45,813 nucleotides of DNA from Defluviicoccus sp. (GTDB lineage: Bacteria; Pseudomonadota; Alphaproteobacteria; MPNO01): NCBI GenBank assembly GCA_028821395.1, contig JAPPGP010000052.1, forward strand, positions 1 to 45,813, in the 5' to 3' direction. Position 1 is the stretch's first letter. Each line of letters opens with the position of its first letter. The notes beneath the pieces are model-generated. The model did no database searches and was not told the origin of the DNA. It saw only the letters and a program-made list of their open reading frames with translations. The position numbers and the translations under genes are program-made. Positions 7,719 through 18,875 of the stretch are shown piece after piece.

Positions 7719-7774
7719 GAACCCCTGACCTCGACATTGCGAACGTCGCGCTCTCCCAACTGAGCTACGGCCCC
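7699..7774 (-). tRNA. tRNA-Ala (anticodon CGC)
   Basis: A 76-nt cloverleaf on the minus strand: acceptor GGGGCCG pairing with CGGCTCC, D-arm GCTC...GAGC, anticodon stem CGACG/TGTCG around the loop TTCGCAA (anticodon CGC, reads GCG), variable AGGTC, T-arm AGGGG-TTCGACT-CCCCT, and an encoded CCA. All stems close with only G-U wobble exceptions. The GGGGCCG acceptor is typical of tRNA-Ala. It serves as insertion target of the element to its left. Confidence 0.95.
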
Positions 7775-7904
7775 GTCCACCGAAGGCGCGGATAATGTGG
7801 AGCGGGGCGCGGCGATGTCAAGCGCCCGGCGGGGCGCGCTTGCGCGGCGTATCCGCCGGGGCTAGTTTCGCCCCGCCTAGCGGCTGGAGCGAGACCGCGC
7901 GACC

Positions 7905-8207
7905 ATGAACGTCATCCTGGGCCCGATCCTCGGCATCGTCAGCACGGTTCTCTGGCTCTACATGTGGGTGCTGATCCTGTCGGTCGTCATGAGCTGGCTC
8001 TACGCGTTCAACATCGTCAATGCCAGCAACCGCTTCGTCTACGCGGTCGGCTATTTCACCCACCGGCTCACCGAGCCCGCGCTGGCGCCGATCCGCCGCT
8101 TCATCCCCAATCTCGGCGCCATCGACATCTCGCCGCTGATCCTGCTGCTGGCCGTCGTCTTCCTGCGCGACGTGATCGACAACCTCGCCTTCGAGCTCGG
8201 CGGATGA
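7905..8207 (+). CDS. YggT family membrane protein
   Basis: A 100-residue protein with two hydrophobic segments (about residues 5-30 and 76-95) around a conserved loop [30 protein letters not shown], of which PxxxPIRRxxPxxGxxDxSPL is the hallmark of YggT. The role of YggT proteins is not firmly settled; they are inner-membrane proteins linked with cell-envelope organisation. Its stop overlaps the folD start (ATGA), so the two are translated together. Confidence 0.9.
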   Translation: MNVILGPILGIVSTVLWLYMWVLILSVVMSWLYAFNIVNASNRFVYAVGYFTHRLTEPALAPIRRFIPNLGAIDISPLILLLAVVFLRDVIDNLAFELGG

Positions 8208-9094
8208 GCCGGCTGATCGACGGCAAGGCGGTCGCCGCCGACCTGCGCGCGCGCGTCGCCGAGGCGGTCGCCGTGCTCGCCGATTGCGACATCTCGCCCG
8301 GCCTCGCCACCGTGCTGGTGGGCGACGACCCGGCCAGCCGGGTCTATGTGCGCAACAAGATCCGCGCCTGCGCGGAGGCCGGCATACGCTCCATCGAGCA
8401 CGCGCCCGACGCCGACATATCGGAAGCCGCCCTGCTCGACCTCATCGGCCGGCTCAACGCCGACCCGGGGGTCGACGGCATCCTGGTGCAGCTACCGCTG
8501 CCGGCACACATCGACGCGGCCCGGATCACCGAGGCCATCGACCCGCTCAAGGACGTCGACGGCTTCCACACCACCAACGCCGGCAGGCTGTCCGCCGGGC
8601 TGGAGGCGATGGTGCCGTGCACCCCGGCGGGCTGCATGATCCTGCTCAGGAGCGTCTGCCCGGACCCGAAAGGGCTCCGCGCCGTCGTGGTCGGCCGGTC
8701 CAACATCGTCGGCAAGCCGGTGGCCCAGCTCCTGCTGGCCGCCCACTGCACGGTGACGATCGCCCATTCGCGCACCGTCGACCTCGATGAGCGCTGCCGC
8801 GAGGCCGACATCCTGATCGCCGCCATCGGCCGGGCGCGGATGATCGAGGGCGACTGGATCGGCCCGGGCGCGACGGTCATCGATGTCGGGATCAACCGGG
8901 TCGAGGGCAAGGACGGGAAAGGCGTGCTGGTGGGCGACGTGGACTTCGAGGCGGCGAAGGAGGTCGCCGGCGCGATCACCCCGGTACCGGGCGGTGTCGG
9001 GCCCATGACAATTGCGTGTCTTTTGCGCAACACCGCGATCGCCGCCTGCCGGCGGCGCGGCATGGAGGTGCCGGACGCGATTCCACCGGCCTAG
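8204..9094 (+). CDS. Bifunctional methylene-THF dehydrogenase/cyclohydrolase
   Basis: FolD, 296 residues, interconverts 5,10-methylene-, methenyl- and 10-formyl-tetrahydrofolate with NADP in the cytoplasm. The ATG at 8204, which overlaps the yggT stop, fits the family N-terminus [15 protein letters not shown]. Family motifs are all present: [17 protein letters not shown] (catalytic Lys), [33 protein letters not shown] (nucleotide-binding loop) and [11 protein letters not shown] near the C-terminus. It ends in a 4-bp convergent overlap with the DMT transporter gene. Confidence 0.97.
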   Translation: MSRLIDGKAVAADLRARVAEAVAVLADCDISPGLATVLVGDDPASRVYVRNKIRACAEAGIRSIEHAPDADISEAALLDLIGRLNADPGVDGILVQLPLPAHIDAARITEAIDPLKDVDGFHTTNAGRLSAGLEAMVPCTPAGCMILLRSVCPDPKGLRAVVVGRSNIVGKPVAQLLLAAHCTVTIAHSRTVDLDERCREADILIAAIGRARMIEGDWIGPGATVIDVGINRVEGKDGKGVLVGDVDFEAAKEVAGAITPVPGGVGPMTIACLLRNTAIAACRRRGMEVPDAIPPA

Positions 9095-9948
9095 CCGCCC
9101 CGCCCCCGCGACTCCCGCAGGGTGATGAAATAGGTGCTGGCGAAGATCACCCCGGCGCCGATCCAGGTCCAGACATCCATCGCTTCGGCGAACAGCAGCC
9201 AGCCGAGCCCGGCGGTGAACGGCAGCCGGAGGAAGTCGAACGGCATCACCGCGCTCGCATCGGCCGCGGCGAAGGCGCGCGCCTGGCAGAAATGCGCGGC
9301 CCAGCCCGACAGCCCCATGATCAGCAGCGCCGGCAAATCCTGCCAGCCCGGCGTGACCCAGACGAACAGCGACGGGACCAGGGTGAGCGGCAACATCATC
9401 AGGTTCATGTAGAAGACGATCGTCGAGGCGGGTTCGGTGGCCGTGAGCAGCTTCACCGAGGTCCAGGCGCCGGCGTAGAAGGCACAGGAGAGCAGCACCG
9501 CCAGCATCGGCAGGCTCACCGATTCCAGGCCCGGGCGGACGATCGCCAGCGCGCCGAGGAATCCCACGGCGGTCGCCGCCCAGCGCGCGCCGTCGACCCG
9601 TTCGCGCAGCACCAGCCCGGCGGCCAGCGTGCAGAACACCGGGATCAGGAAGGAGAGCGCGGTCACGTCGCCGACCGGGATGTGGATCAGCCCGTAATAC
9701 ATGCTCAGCATCGCCGCGAAGGCGAAGGCGGTGCGCGCGAAATGCATTCCCAGACGCCGCGTCCTGAGCCGCGCGAGCCCGCCCTGGGCGAGCATCGGCG
9801 CGATCAGGAAGATGCCGACCAGAGCCCGCACGAAGACGATCTCGATGGTCGGGAAGGTGTCCGACAGCTCGCGGACGCTGGCCAGCAGCACGGCGAAGGA
9901 GAGCGCGGCGGCGACCATCCAGAACGCGCCGCGCCAGATCGCAGCCAT
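9091..9948 (-). CDS. DMT-superfamily (EamA) transporter
   Basis: A 285-residue integral membrane protein with about ten hydrophobic helices arranged as two EamA repeats (residues 1-140 and 145-280). [13 protein letters not shown] and [23 protein letters not shown] are typical of the first repeat, and [34 protein letters not shown] of the second. Such proteins export small metabolites, but the substrate cannot be told from sequence. It begins 6 bp downstream of the argG stop on the same strand, so it may be co-transcribed with argG; export of an amino-acid-related compound is possible but not shown. Confidence 0.88.
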   Translation of the reverse strand: MAAIWRGAFWMVAAALSFAVLLASVRELSDTFPTIEIVFVRALVGIFLIAPMLAQGGLARLRTRRLGMHFARTAFAFAAMLSMYYGLIHIPVGDVTALSFLIPVFCTLAAGLVLRERVDGARWAATAVGFLGALAIVRPGLESVSLPMLAVLLSCAFYAGAWTSVKLLTATEPASTIVFYMNLMMLPLTLVPSLFVWVTPGWQDLPALLIMGLSGWAAHFCQARAFAAADASAVMPFDFLRLPFTAGLGWLLFAEAMDVWTWIGAGVIFASTYFITLRESRGRGG

Positions 9949-9954
9949 GCGGCG

Positions 9955-11160
<1,206 letters not shown>

Positions 11161-11218
11161 CTCCCCTCCCCTCGCGCAAGGCGCCGGAGTGTAGGAACGC
11201 GGCGCGGTGGGGACAAGC

Positions 11219-12328
11219 TCAGCCGGCCCGCGCCCTTGCCGGCACGCGCAGGCTCGCCGACTTGAGCTGGCCGCAGGCCGCGAGGATGTCGCGCCCGCGC
11301 GGGGTGCGCACCGGCGAGGCGTAGCCGGCGCGGTTGACGATCGCGGCGAAGCGCTCGATCGCGCGCGGCGTCGAGCACTCGAAAGGCGCGCCGGGCCAGG
11401 GGTTGAACGGGATCAGGTTCATCTTGGCCGGGATGCCGCGCACCAGCCGGACCAGCGCGCGCGCGTCGGCCTCGGAATCGTTCACGTCCCGCAGCATGAC
11501 GTATTCGAAGGTGATGCGCCGCGCGTTGCGCCCGCCCGGGTAGCCGCGGCAGGCGGCCAGCAGATCGGCGATCGGGTAGCGCCGGTTGAGCGGCACCAGC
11601 ACGTCGCGCAGCTCGTCGGTCACCGCGTGCAGCGAGATCGCGAGCCTGACCCCGAGATCGCGCCCGACATCGCCGATGCGCGGCACCACGCCCGCCGTCG
11701 ACAGCGTGATCCGCCGCCGGCTGATCGCGATTCCCTCCATGTCCATCGCGATGTTCATCGCCTTGACGACGTTGTCGTAGTTGTAGAGCGGCTCGCCCAT
11801 CCCCATCAGCACGATGTTCGAGAGCATCCGCCGCCCGTCGTCGGCCGCCGGCCACTCGCCGAGCGCATCGCGCGCCAGCATCACCTGGCCGACGATCTCG
11901 CCGGCGCTCAGGTTGCGCACCCAGGGCTGGGTGCCGGTATGGCAGAACGAGCAGTTGAGCGTGCAGCCGACCTGGGAGGAGACGCAGAGCGCGCCCCGGT
12001 CGTCTTCGGGGATGAACACGGTCTCGGCCTCGCTGCCGTCCGGGAAGCCGACCAGCCACTTGCGCGTCCGGTCGGAAGCGGTCTGCGCCTTCGCCACCGC
12101 GGGCCGCGAGATCGCGAAATGCTCGGCGAGGCGCCGGCGCAGCGGCTTGGCCAGCGTGGTCATCGCGTCGAAATCCGTCGCGCCCCGGCAATAGATCCAG
12201 TGCCAGACCTGCTTGGTGCGGAAGGCGGGAAGGTCGAGCGCGGCGAGCGCCGCGCCGAGCTCCGCGCGCGACAGCCCGACGAGGTCGCGCCGCGCCCCGG
12301 TCTCGATATCGGCTTCGACGGTCGCCAT
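11219..12328 (-). CDS. Dual-specificity 23S rRNA/tRNA methyltransferase RlmN
   Basis: RlmN, 369 residues, a radical-SAM enzyme that methylates C2 of adenosine 2503 in 23S rRNA and A37 in some tRNAs. The [4Fe-4S] cluster motif CxxxCxxC is at C122, C126 and C129 (GCTLNCSFC). The two catalytic cysteines of the family are also present: C115 (RGALC) and C352 in the tail (ILAACGQL). [12 protein letters not shown] and [11 protein letters not shown] are further RlmN signatures. It is transcribed divergently from the ferritin-like gene with a 73-bp gap, and ends 58 bp before the argG start on the same strand. Confidence 0.97.
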   Translation of the reverse strand: MATVEADIETGARRDLVGLSRAELGAALAALDLPAFRTKQVWHWIYCRGATDFDAMTTLAKPLRRRLAEHFAISRPAVAKAQTASDRTRKWLVGFPDGSEAETVFIPEDDRGALCVSSQVGCTLNCSFCHTGTQPWVRNLSAGEIVGQVMLARDALGEWPAADDGRRMLSNIVLMGMGEPLYNYDNVVKAMNIAMDMEGIAISRRRITLSTAGVVPRIGDVGRDLGVRLAISLHAVTDELRDVLVPLNRRYPIADLLAACRGYPGGRNARRITFEYVMLRDVNDSEADARALVRLVRGIPAKMNLIPFNPWPGAPFECSTPRAIERFAAIVNRAGYASPVRTPRGRDILAACGQLKSASLRVPARARAG

Positions 12329-12401
12329 CCCGGCACTATACCCCGCTTTGACAGCGACGGGCCGCGTGGCCTATTCGGAACCCGGACAACGGGGGACAGC
12401 C

Positions 12402-13145
12402 ATGACCGACCGAGAAGCGGCGCTGATCGCGGCCGCAAAGCCGTTCTGGGACGCCGAAGCGGAGATCACACGGCGCTTCTTCGCCGGCCCGCCGAGCCGG
12501 GACGACTACATCCACTATCTGCGCTCGGCGGTCTACAAGGAGCTCAACCCGGCGATCGGCTACGGCCCGACGGACGGCTACGCCAACGGGCTCCACATGG
12601 AGTTTTGCGACATCGTCGAGCGCTTCCGCGGGCTCGACGCGGAGATCGACCGGCGCGACATGCTGGCCTCGCTCAAGATGATGACCGAGGAGTTCGAGCA
12701 CTACGTGGTGCTCGCCGAGGTGCTCGAATTCGTGCTCGGCCGCAGGCTCGCGCCGGAGGATGCGCAACAGCTCCCGGAAGACGTGACGCTGAACGAGATG
12801 CGCCGGCGTTACGTCGAATCGGGCGATCCCTGCCTGGTCGCGGCGATGGGGCTGACCGAGGGCGGCGGGGCGAGCACCTTCCGCGAGGCATCCAGGCTCT
12901 CGGGCGGGAAGCTGGAACAAAGGCTCGCCGCCGCGATGAAGCTCATCCACGACGACGAGAAGGACCACTACGAGGACGCCGCCGCCGACGCCGCCCGGGC
13001 AGTGCGCAGCGACAACGACCTGGAGCGCATGAAACGTGCCATCCGCGAGGTCTCGATCCAGCGCGTCAGGATGCGCAACGAGCAGTTCCGTTTCCAGATG
13101 TCGGAGGAAGAGATCGAGGCGCTGATCGCGGCGAACCCGCTATAG
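12402..13145 (+). CDS. Ferritin-like di-iron protein, unknown function
   Basis: A 247-residue, mostly helical soluble protein. The ATG at 12402 is preceded by gggggac and fits better than in-frame starts inside the divergent rlmN gene. The ligand pattern of a ferritin-like di-iron centre is complete: E67 (GLHMEF), E97xxH100 (EEFEHY), E153 (LTEGGG) and E186xxH189 (DDEKDHY). GLTEGGGASTFREASRL around the third ligand is a strong local signature. I do not recognise a named family: it is not a bacterioferritin (no heme Met, too long) and not a rubrerythrin (no rubredoxin domain). It could be an oxidase, oxygenase or peroxide-consuming protein. The neighbours give no clue. Confidence 0.7.
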   Translation: MTDREAALIAAAKPFWDAEAEITRRFFAGPPSRDDYIHYLRSAVYKELNPAIGYGPTDGYANGLHMEFCDIVERFRGLDAEIDRRDMLASLKMMTEEFEHYVVLAEVLEFVLGRRLAPEDAQQLPEDVTLNEMRRRYVESGDPCLVAAMGLTEGGGASTFREASRLSGGKLEQRLAAAMKLIHDDEKDHYEDAAADAARAVRSDNDLERMKRAIREVSIQRVRMRNEQFRFQMSEEEIEALIAANPL

Positions 13146-13202
13146 CGGTCGCCGCCGGATCCTCGCCAAATCTCGTTGCGCCCGGCACCCGGCTCTCCCC
13201 TC

Positions 13203-13319
13203 GTCATCCCCGGACTCGATCCGGGCAACCATGGGCGCCGCCACCCGTCCCGTCCGACCGTCGTGCGGGCGGAGAGGCCGGGTGGATGGCCGGATCAAGT
13301 CCGGCCATGACGTGGTGGG
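13203..13319. repeat. REP-like two-hairpin repeat, copy 1
   Basis: Two palindromes 62 bp apart: CCCGGA-ctcga-TCCGGG (13209-13225) and TGGCCGGA-tcaag-TCCGGCCA (13287-13307), followed by TGACGTGGTGG. A second copy with the same order lies at 14294-14391. It follows the ferritin-like gene stop and may also help end transcription. Confidence 0.7.
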
Positions 13320-13351
13320 GGAGTGCGGGCTGGGCGTATCGAAGGAGGGCG

Positions 13352-14185
13352 TCACCGCCGCATGTAGCCGGCGATTTCGGGCGACGACATGACATCGTCG
13401 ACATAGGTGAAGGTGCCCTCTTCCTTCGCCTCGGTCGCCGCCGCGACGACGCCGCTCATCGCCGCGCGGTAGAGCGATGTAGCCAGGCTGATGCGCCGCA
13501 CGCCGGCCGCCGCGAGCTCGGCCACGGGAAAGGATTTTCCGGCGACGCCCGCCATGAAGTTGACCGGCTTGGAGACCGCGTTGCACACCGCGGCGACCGC
13601 GTCGATATCGGGCAGCGCCGGCGCCATCAGCACGTCGGCGCCGGCGCGTTCGTAGGCCTGCAGCCGGGCGATGACCTCGTAGAGGTCGGGACGGCCGCGG
13701 ATGAAGCACTCGCTCCGCGCGGTGAGCGTGAAGCGGAAGCCGGCCGACCGGGCGGCCTCGGAGGCGGCGGCGATGCGGTCGGCGGCCTCCTCGCGGTCGT
13801 AGAACGGGCGCTCCGCGTCGCCCGTATAGTCCTCGATGGTACAGCCGACCAGCCCCGCCTCGGCGGCCCCCGTCACGGTCTTGGCCGCTTCCTCGGGCGC
13901 GTGGCCGAAGCCGTTCTCCAGGTCGGCCGAGACCGGCAGGTCGACCGCGCCCGCGACGGCGCGCGCGTGGCCCAGCGCCTCGCCTCGCGAAACCTCGCCG
14001 TCGCACCGCCCGAGCGTGCCGGCGAAGCCGCCGCTGGTGGTCGCCAGCGCCTCGAACCCGAGCCCGGCCAGGATGCGGGCCGAGCCGGCATCGAACGCGT
14101 TGGCGACGATGAAGGGCTCCGCGCCCGCGTGCAGGGCGTGGAAGCGCTCGGCCTTCTCGGCCTGGGTGGGCTGGGCGTCGGCCAT
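13352..14185 (-). CDS. Isocitrate lyase/PEP mutase family enzyme
   Basis: A 277-residue (beta/alpha)8-barrel enzyme. Family marks are PFIVANAFDAGSARIL, ALATTSGGFAGTLG, PVSADLENGFG with the Mg-binding acidic residues, GCTIEDYTGD, and SLATSLYRAAM near the end. It lacks the KKCGH loop of true isocitrate and methylisocitrate lyases, so it is in the broad PEP mutase-like group that includes oxaloacetate decarboxylases, carboxyphosphonoenolpyruvate mutases and lyases of 2-methylcitrate-type acids. The substrate cannot be set. It is flanked on both sides by a copy of the two-hairpin repeat and appears to be its own transcription unit. Confidence 0.85.
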   Translation of the reverse strand: MADAQPTQAEKAERFHALHAGAEPFIVANAFDAGSARILAGLGFEALATTSGGFAGTLGRCDGEVSRGEALGHARAVAGAVDLPVSADLENGFGHAPEEAAKTVTGAAEAGLVGCTIEDYTGDAERPFYDREEAADRIAAASEAARSAGFRFTLTARSECFIRGRPDLYEVIARLQAYERAGADVLMAPALPDIDAVAAVCNAVSKPVNFMAGVAGKSFPVAELAAAGVRRISLATSLYRAAMSGVVAAATEAKEEGTFTYVDDVMSSPEIAGYMRR

Positions 14186-14293
14186 GGCTGCGGCACTCTC
14201 GACTGAATCCGGTACGCGCGATGCTGCGGGCCCGGTATCTCGGTGTCAACGCAGCGCGGCGGTCATTCCTCCAGGCCGCCATGCCACCCCACC

Positions 14294-14391
14294 CGTCAGG
14301 CCCGGACTAGTTCCGGGCATCTCTCGCCGCTCGCCTTGCCGGGAGGCGGGTCGAGTGGATGGCCGGAACAAGTCCGGCCATGACGTGGTGG
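14294..14391. repeat. REP-like two-hairpin repeat, copy 2
   Basis: GCCCGGA-ctagt-TCCGGGC (14300-14318) and TGGCCGGA-acaag-TCCGGCCA (14360-14380), then TGACGTGGTGG: the same two hairpins in the same order as copy 1, with a shorter spacer. It lies between the PEP-mutase-like gene start and the VOC gene stop. Loop bases differ but the stems are intact, so base pairing seems to be kept. Confidence 0.7.
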
Positions 14392-14441
14392 AGGTCCAGG
14401 CCGACTGCGGAGCGGGGCAACACCGCCCGCGCCCCGCCCGG

Positions 14442-14789
14442 TCAGCCGGGAGGCGCCTCCCGCATCCGCTCCCTCGCCTGGCCGAACCTCACCAGGCTGC
14501 CGCCCGGGTCGTGGATGTAGAGCTCGTCCATGCCCCACGGCGTCTCGACGATTTCGGCCACGTCGACGCGCCCGGCGAGATCCGCGCGCAGCGCGTGGAT
14601 GTCGCGCACCCGGACGTGGCAGGAGGTGTTCTCCGCCACATGCCGGTCCGCGCAGAGCCAGAAATGGATCTCGATATGCTCGCGGACCGAGATGCCGCAA
14701 TTGGCGTCGCCGAAGTCCTGCGTCTCGAAGCCGAGCCTGCGGAAGAAGTCGAGCGAAGCCGCGATATCCGGCGAGGCGAGCACCGGCAT
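14442..14789 (-). CDS. VOC-family (glyoxalase/bleomycin-resistance fold) protein
   Basis: A 115-residue small protein with one vicinal-oxygen-chelate domain: MPVLASPDIAASLDFFRRLGFE at the start, EIHFWLCADRHVAENTSC in the middle and ELYIHDPGGSLVRFGQ at the end, where DPxGxLxxF is the family signature. The ATG at 14789 matches the family N-terminus; a TTG five codons upstream is an alternative. Residues resemble the bleomycin-binding subgroup, but a resistance function is not shown. It lies 88 bp downstream of the glutathione transferase gene on the same strand. Confidence 0.85.
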   Translation of the reverse strand: MPVLASPDIAASLDFFRRLGFETQDFGDANCGISVREHIEIHFWLCADRHVAENTSCHVRVRDIHALRADLAGRVDVAEIVETPWGMDELYIHDPGGSLVRFGQARERMREAPPG

Positions 14790-14877
14790 CGCGCGGCCGA
14801 ACAAGCGCGGCTTTCGGACATCGGTCGGCTCCTCCCCTTCGCGACGAGCGCGCGGGCGGGCCGTACCGAAGGACGCC

Positions 14878-15594
14878 CTACCCGCCCTGCGCCGCCTGGG
14901 TCTTGCCGTAGAGCAGCTCCCAGGCCTTGTCGGAGTAGCCGGGGCCGCGCCGGGCGTGCTCGGCCAGCGTCTCCAGCGCGCGCTCGACCGCCGGGCGGGC
15001 CCAGATCCCGTCGCGCCAGGCCCTTACTCTCGGAAACTCCTCGATGTCGACGCCCTGGCGCTCCGGGTAGCGGAGCCAGGGGAAGATCGCCATGTCGGCG
15101 ATGGTGTACTCGCCGGCCGCCACCCAGTCGCGCCCGTCGAGCCGCTTCTCCAGCACGCCGTAGAGCCGGTTGGCCTCGTTGACGTAGCGGTCGATGCCGT
15201 ATTCCAGCTTCTCGCGTTCGAAACGCTCCGGCGCGTAGGAGTGGAAGTGGTGCGCCTGGCCCAGCATCGGGCCGATGCCCCCCATCTGCCACATCAGCCA
15301 TTGCAGCACGTCGTAGCGCGCATGCGGCTCGGTCGGCAGGAACCTCCCGGTCTTGTCGGCGAGATAGACCAGGATCGCGCCGGTCTCGAACACCGCGATC
15401 TCCCGTCCGCCGGGGCCGTCGCGGTCGACGATGGCGGGCATCTTGTTGTTCGGGCTTATCTTCAGGAAATCCGCCTCGAACTGGTCGCCCTCCTGGATGT
15501 TGACCGGGTGCACGGTCCATTCGAGCCCGCACTCCTCCAGCATGATGTGCACCTTGTGGCCGTTCGGCGTGGGCCATGTGTAGCAATCGATCAT
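14878..15594 (-). CDS. Glutathione transferase (YfcG/YghU-like)
   Basis: A 238-residue cytosolic GST. The thioredoxin-like N-terminal domain reads [21 protein letters not shown], with [11 protein letters not shown] (cis-Pro) and [15 protein letters not shown] (glutathione gamma-Glu binding ETGAI). The C-terminal helical domain has [16 protein letters not shown] and [13 protein letters not shown], typical of the Nu-class disulfide-bond oxidoreductases YfcG and YghU. The start overlaps the gatB stop (ATGA), so it is translated with the end of the gat transcript, though the functions are unrelated as far as I can tell. Confidence 0.92.
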   Translation of the reverse strand: MIDCYTWPTPNGHKVHIMLEECGLEWTVHPVNIQEGDQFEADFLKISPNNKMPAIVDRDGPGGREIAVFETGAILVYLADKTGRFLPTEPHARYDVLQWLMWQMGGIGPMLGQAHHFHSYAPERFEREKLEYGIDRYVNEANRLYGVLEKRLDGRDWVAAGEYTIADMAIFPWLRYPERQGVDIEEFPRVRAWRDGIWARPAVERALETLAEHARRGPGYSDKAWELLYGKTQAAQGG

Positions 15595-17060
15595 TCGTCC
15601 CTCTCCTGCCCCTGGTCGAGCTTCGCGCGCAAGATCTCGTTGACGGTCTTCGGATTCGCCTTGCCCTGGCTCGCCTTCATCGCCTGGCCGACGAAGAAGC
15701 CGAGCAGCTTCGTCTTTCCGGCGCGGTACTCGGCTACCGTGTCGGGGCGTTCGGCGAGGATCGCGTCCACGATGGCCTCGATGGCGCCCGAGTCGCTCAC
15801 CTGCTCCAGCCCGCGCTCGGCGACGATGGATCCGGGGTCGCGGCCGGTCTCGAACATCGCCTCGAAGACCTCGCGCGCGATCCGCCCCGAAATGGTACCG
15901 GCCCGGATCAGGTCGATCAGCGCCCCCAGATCGGCCGCCGCGACCGGCGCGTCGGCGATCGCGAGCCCCGATCTGTTGAGCGCCCCGAACAGGTCGCGGA
16001 TCACCCAGTTGGCGGCGAGCTTCGCGTCGCGGCCCGCGGCGACGACCTCGAAATACGCCGCGCTGTCGCGGTCGGCGACCAGCACGTCGGCATCCTCCTC
16101 CGACAGCCCGAGCCGGTCGACGAAGCGCCGCTTCTTCGCATCCGGCAGCTCCGGCAGCGTCGCCCGGATGCCGTCGACGAATTCCTCGTCCAGCACCAGC
16201 GGCAACAGGTCCGGGTCGGGGAAGTAGCGGTAGTCGTGCTCCTCTTCCTTGCTCCGCATCGACCGCGTGGTGCCGCTCTCGGTGTCGAACAGCCGGGTCT
16301 CCTGCTCGATGGCGCCGCCGTCCTCGATGACCGCGACCTGGCGCCTCGCCTCGTGCGCCGCGGCCTGGCGGATGAAGCGGATCGAGTTCAAATTCTTGAT
16401 CTCGCAGCGCGTCCCCAGCGCGCCGCCCGGGCGGCGCACCGAGACGTTCACGTCGGCGCGCAGCGAGCCCTCCTGCATGTTGCCGTCGCAGGTGCCGAGA
16501 TAGCGGAGGATCGAGCGGAGCTTCGCGATAAAGGCGGCCGCCTCGTCTGGCGAGCGCATGTCGGGCTCGGTGACGATCTCCATCAGCGCCACGCCCGCCC
16601 GGTTGAGGTCGACGAAGGTCCGCCGCGGGTCGCGGTCGTGCAGGCTCTTGCCGGCGTCCTGTTCGAGATGCAGCCGGGCGATGCGGACGGTCCGGCTCGC
16701 GCCGTCCTCCAGCGCGATCTCGACCGCGCCGCGGCCGACGATGGGCCGGCTGTATTGCGAGATCTGGTAGCCCTGCGGCAGGTCGGGGTAGAAGTAGTTC
16801 TTGCGGTCGAAGACCGAGACGAGGTTGATCTCGGCGCCGAGGCCGAGCCCGGTGCGGACCGCCTGCTCGACGCAGTACTCGTTGATCACCGGCAGCATGC
16901 CGGGCATCGCCGCGTCGACCAGCGAGACCTGCGCGTTGGGCTCGCCGCCGAAGGCGGTCGACGCGCCGGAGAACAGCTTGGATTCCGAGGTCACCTGGGC
17001 GTGGACCTCCAGCCCGATCGCCGCCTCCCAGTCCCCGCTGCGTCCTTCGATCAGGATCAC
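15591..17060 (-). CDS. Asp/Glu-tRNA amidotransferase subunit B
   Basis: GatB, 489 residues, the subunit that binds and activates misacylated Glu-tRNA(Gln) or Asp-tRNA(Asn) in the GatCAB complex. The GTG at 17060 gives [23 protein letters not shown], matching the family N-terminus; it overlaps the preceding small gene by GTGA. Conserved stretches include [59 protein letters not shown] and [12 protein letters not shown]. The C-terminal YqeY-like tail ([24 protein letters not shown]) is complete. A longer upstream start is rejected because it would run through the small membrane-protein gene. Confidence 0.97.
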   Translation of the reverse strand: MILIEGRSGDWEAAIGLEVHAQVTSESKLFSGASTAFGGEPNAQVSLVDAAMPGMLPVINEYCVEQAVRTGLGLGAEINLVSVFDRKNYFYPDLPQGYQISQYSRPIVGRGAVEIALEDGASRTVRIARLHLEQDAGKSLHDRDPRRTFVDLNRAGVALMEIVTEPDMRSPDEAAAFIAKLRSILRYLGTCDGNMQEGSLRADVNVSVRRPGGALGTRCEIKNLNSIRFIRQAAAHEARRQVAVIEDGGAIEQETRLFDTESGTTRSMRSKEEEHDYRYFPDPDLLPLVLDEEFVDGIRATLPELPDAKKRRFVDRLGLSEEDADVLVADRDSAAYFEVVAAGRDAKLAANWVIRDLFGALNRSGLAIADAPVAAADLGALIDLIRAGTISGRIAREVFEAMFETGRDPGSIVAERGLEQVSDSGAIEAIVDAILAERPDTVAEYRAGKTKLLGFFVGQAMKASQGKANPKTVNEILRAKLDQGQERDE

Positions 17061-17374
17061 GACCCGGCCCCGCGAACGAGAGAGGCGATCAGCAGCGTCA
17101 GGATGCCGAACGCCGAGACGCGGAAGATAAACACCCGCCCGAGCCGGTTCCAGTAGCCCCGCCGCGCGGCGGTCGCGCCCCCGGGCGCAGCGCCCGCATC
17201 CAGGCTCGCGACGAACATCGGCCAGCTCCGGCGGTGGATCTCCCACATCGCGTAGCCCTGCACGACGGCGCTGGCGGCGATGCAGTAAAGCCCGCCGAGA
17301 TTGGTGAACAGGAACACGTCGCTGCCGATCAGCCCGAGGCTGACATGGATCAGCACATACCAGACGATGGTCAC
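17057..17374 (-). CDS. Small membrane protein between gatA and gatB
   Basis: A 105-residue protein with three likely membrane segments: residues 2-24 ([16 protein letters not shown]), 27-43 ([20 protein letters not shown]) and 83-99 ([20 protein letters not shown]). In between is a basic/Trp segment (HRRSWPMF) and an Ala/Gly-rich loop. I do not recognise the family. It lies 19 bp after gatA and its stop overlaps the gatB start (GTGA), so it is made at a fixed ratio with GatB. It is not part of the known GatCAB complex, and its position may be accidental. Confidence 0.65.
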   Translation of the reverse strand: MTIVWYVLIHVSLGLIGSDVFLFTNLGGLYCIAASAVVQGYAMWEIHRRSWPMFVASLDAGAAPGGATAARRGYWNRLGRVFIFRVSAFGILTLLIASLVRGAGS

Positions 17375-17393
17375 GGCTCGCGCGCCCGGCGGA

Positions 17394-18875
17394 TCAGACG
17401 CGCGGCCCCGGCCTCGCCGCGAAGCCGGCCGCCTTCTCGATCGCCCTCGCGGCGCGGAACATGGTCTCCTCGTCGAAGGCGCGGGAGACGATCTGCAGCC
17501 CGAGCGGCAGCCCGCCTTCGGACAGCCCCGCCGGCACCGACATCGCCGGCAGCCCGGCGAGGCTCGCCGGCACCGTGAGTACGTCGTTGAGATACATCGC
17601 GATCGGGTCGTCCGACTTCTCGCCGATGGCGAAGGCGTCCGACGGGCAGGTCGGCATCAGCAGGAAGTCGCAGGCCTCGAAGGCGCGGTCGAAGTCCCGG
17701 GCCACCAGCGTCCGCACCTTCTGCGCCTTGAGGTAGTAGGCGTCGTAGTAGCCGGCGGACAGCGCGTAGGTGCCGATCAGGATGCGGCGGCGGACCTCGG
17801 CGCCGAACCCGGCGCCCCGCGTCTTCGCATAGGTGTCGATCAGGTCCGCGCCCTCGACCCGCTTGCCGTAGCGCACCCCGTCATAGCGGGCGAGGTTGGA
17901 CGAGGCCTCGGCCGGGGCGATCAGGTGGTAGGCCGGCAGCGCGTAAGGCGTGTGCGGCAGGCTGACCTCGACCGGCTCGGCGCCGGCGTCGCGGAGCCAG
18001 GCAATGCCCTCGTCCCACAACGCGCGGATGTCGTCCGGCGTCTCGTCGAGCGCGTACTCGGCGGGGATGCCGACCTTGAGCCCGGCCACCCCGTCGTCGA
18101 CCGTCGTTTCGAAATCGGGCACCGCGATGTCGACCGAGGTGGAGTCCTTCGGGTCGAACCCGGCCATCGCGCCGAGCACGATCGCGGCATCCCGCACGCC
18201 GCGCGCCATCGGCCCCGCCTGGTCGAGCGACGACGCAAAGGCGACGATGCCCCAGCGCGAGCAGCGCCCGTAGGTCGGCTTGGCCCCGACCACGCCGCAG
18301 AACGCGGCCGGCTGGCGGATCGAGCCGCCGGTGTCGGTCCCCGTCGCGCCGAGGCAGAGCCGGGCGGCCACCGCCGCCGCCGAGCCGCCGGACGATCCGC
18401 CCGGGACCAGCGGGCGGTTGTCGCCGCGCCGCCGCCAGGGGTTCTCGACGGGTCCGAAATGGCTGGTCTCGTTGGACGAACCCATGGCGAACTCGTCGAG
18501 GTTGAGCTTGCCCAGCATCACCGCGCCGGCGTCGAACAGGTTGCGGCTGACCGTCGATTCGTAGGCCGGCACGAAGCCGTCGAGGATCGCCGACGCCGCC
18601 GTCGACATCACCCCCTCGGTGCAGAACAGGTCCTTGATTCCGAGCGGTATCCCCTCCAGCGCGCCGGCCTCGCCGCGCCGCCGCCTCGCGTCCGAGGCCT
18701 CGGCGTCGGCGAGCGCGCGCTCGGGCGTCTCGGTGATGAAGGCGTTGAGGTGGCGCGCCCCGGCGATCGCCTCGATATGCGCCTCGGCGAGCTCGCGGGC
18801 GGAGATCTCGCCGCCGGCGAGCAGGTCCCGCGCCGCCTCGATGGTGAGGTCGGTGAGCGCGCCCGCGGACATCAC
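17394..18875 (-). CDS. Asp/Glu-tRNA amidotransferase subunit A
   Basis: GatA, 493 residues, the glutaminase/amidase subunit that supplies ammonia to GatB. The amidase-signature triad is complete: Lys81 (GIKDLF), the Ser in [13 protein letters not shown] (161/162) and Ser185 ([10 protein letters not shown]). Other family segments are [46 protein letters not shown] and GLPLGLQIV near the end. The start overlaps the gatC stop by four bases. Order gatC-gatA-(small gene)-gatB. It indicates that this organism makes Gln-tRNA and/or Asn-tRNA by the indirect route. Confidence 0.97.
   Translation of the reverse strand: MMSAGALTDLTIEAARDLLAGGEISARELAEAHIEAIAGARHLNAFITETPERALADAEASDARRRRGEAGALEGIPLGIKDLFCTEGVMSTAASAILDGFVPAYESTVSRNLFDAGAVMLGKLNLDEFAMGSSNETSHFGPVENPWRRRGDNRPLVPGGSSGGSAAAVAARLCLGATGTDTGGSIRQPAAFCGVVGAKPTYGRCSRWGIVAFASSLDQAGPMARGVRDAAIVLGAMAGFDPKDSTSVDIAVPDFETTVDDGVAGLKVGIPAEYALDETPDDIRALWDEGIAWLRDAGAEPVEVSLPHTPYALPAYHLIAPAEASSNLARYDGVRYGKRVEGADLIDTYAKTRGAGFGAEVRRRILIGTYALSAGYYDAYYLKAQKVRTLVARDFDRAFEACDFLLMPTCPSDAFAIGEKSDDPIAMYLNDVLTVPASLAGLPAMSVPAGLSEGGLPLGLQIVSRAFDEETMFRAARAIEKAAGFAARPGPRV

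Noticed and set aside
7561..7737. Longer integrase starting inside tRNA-Ala
   Set aside because: It would run through the tRNA and its terminator; the family N-terminus is [12 protein letters not shown] at 7560.
17061..17246. Longer GatB N-terminus
   Set aside because: The extra residues are Arg/Ala-rich and overlap the small membrane gene; the family start is [17 protein letters not shown].
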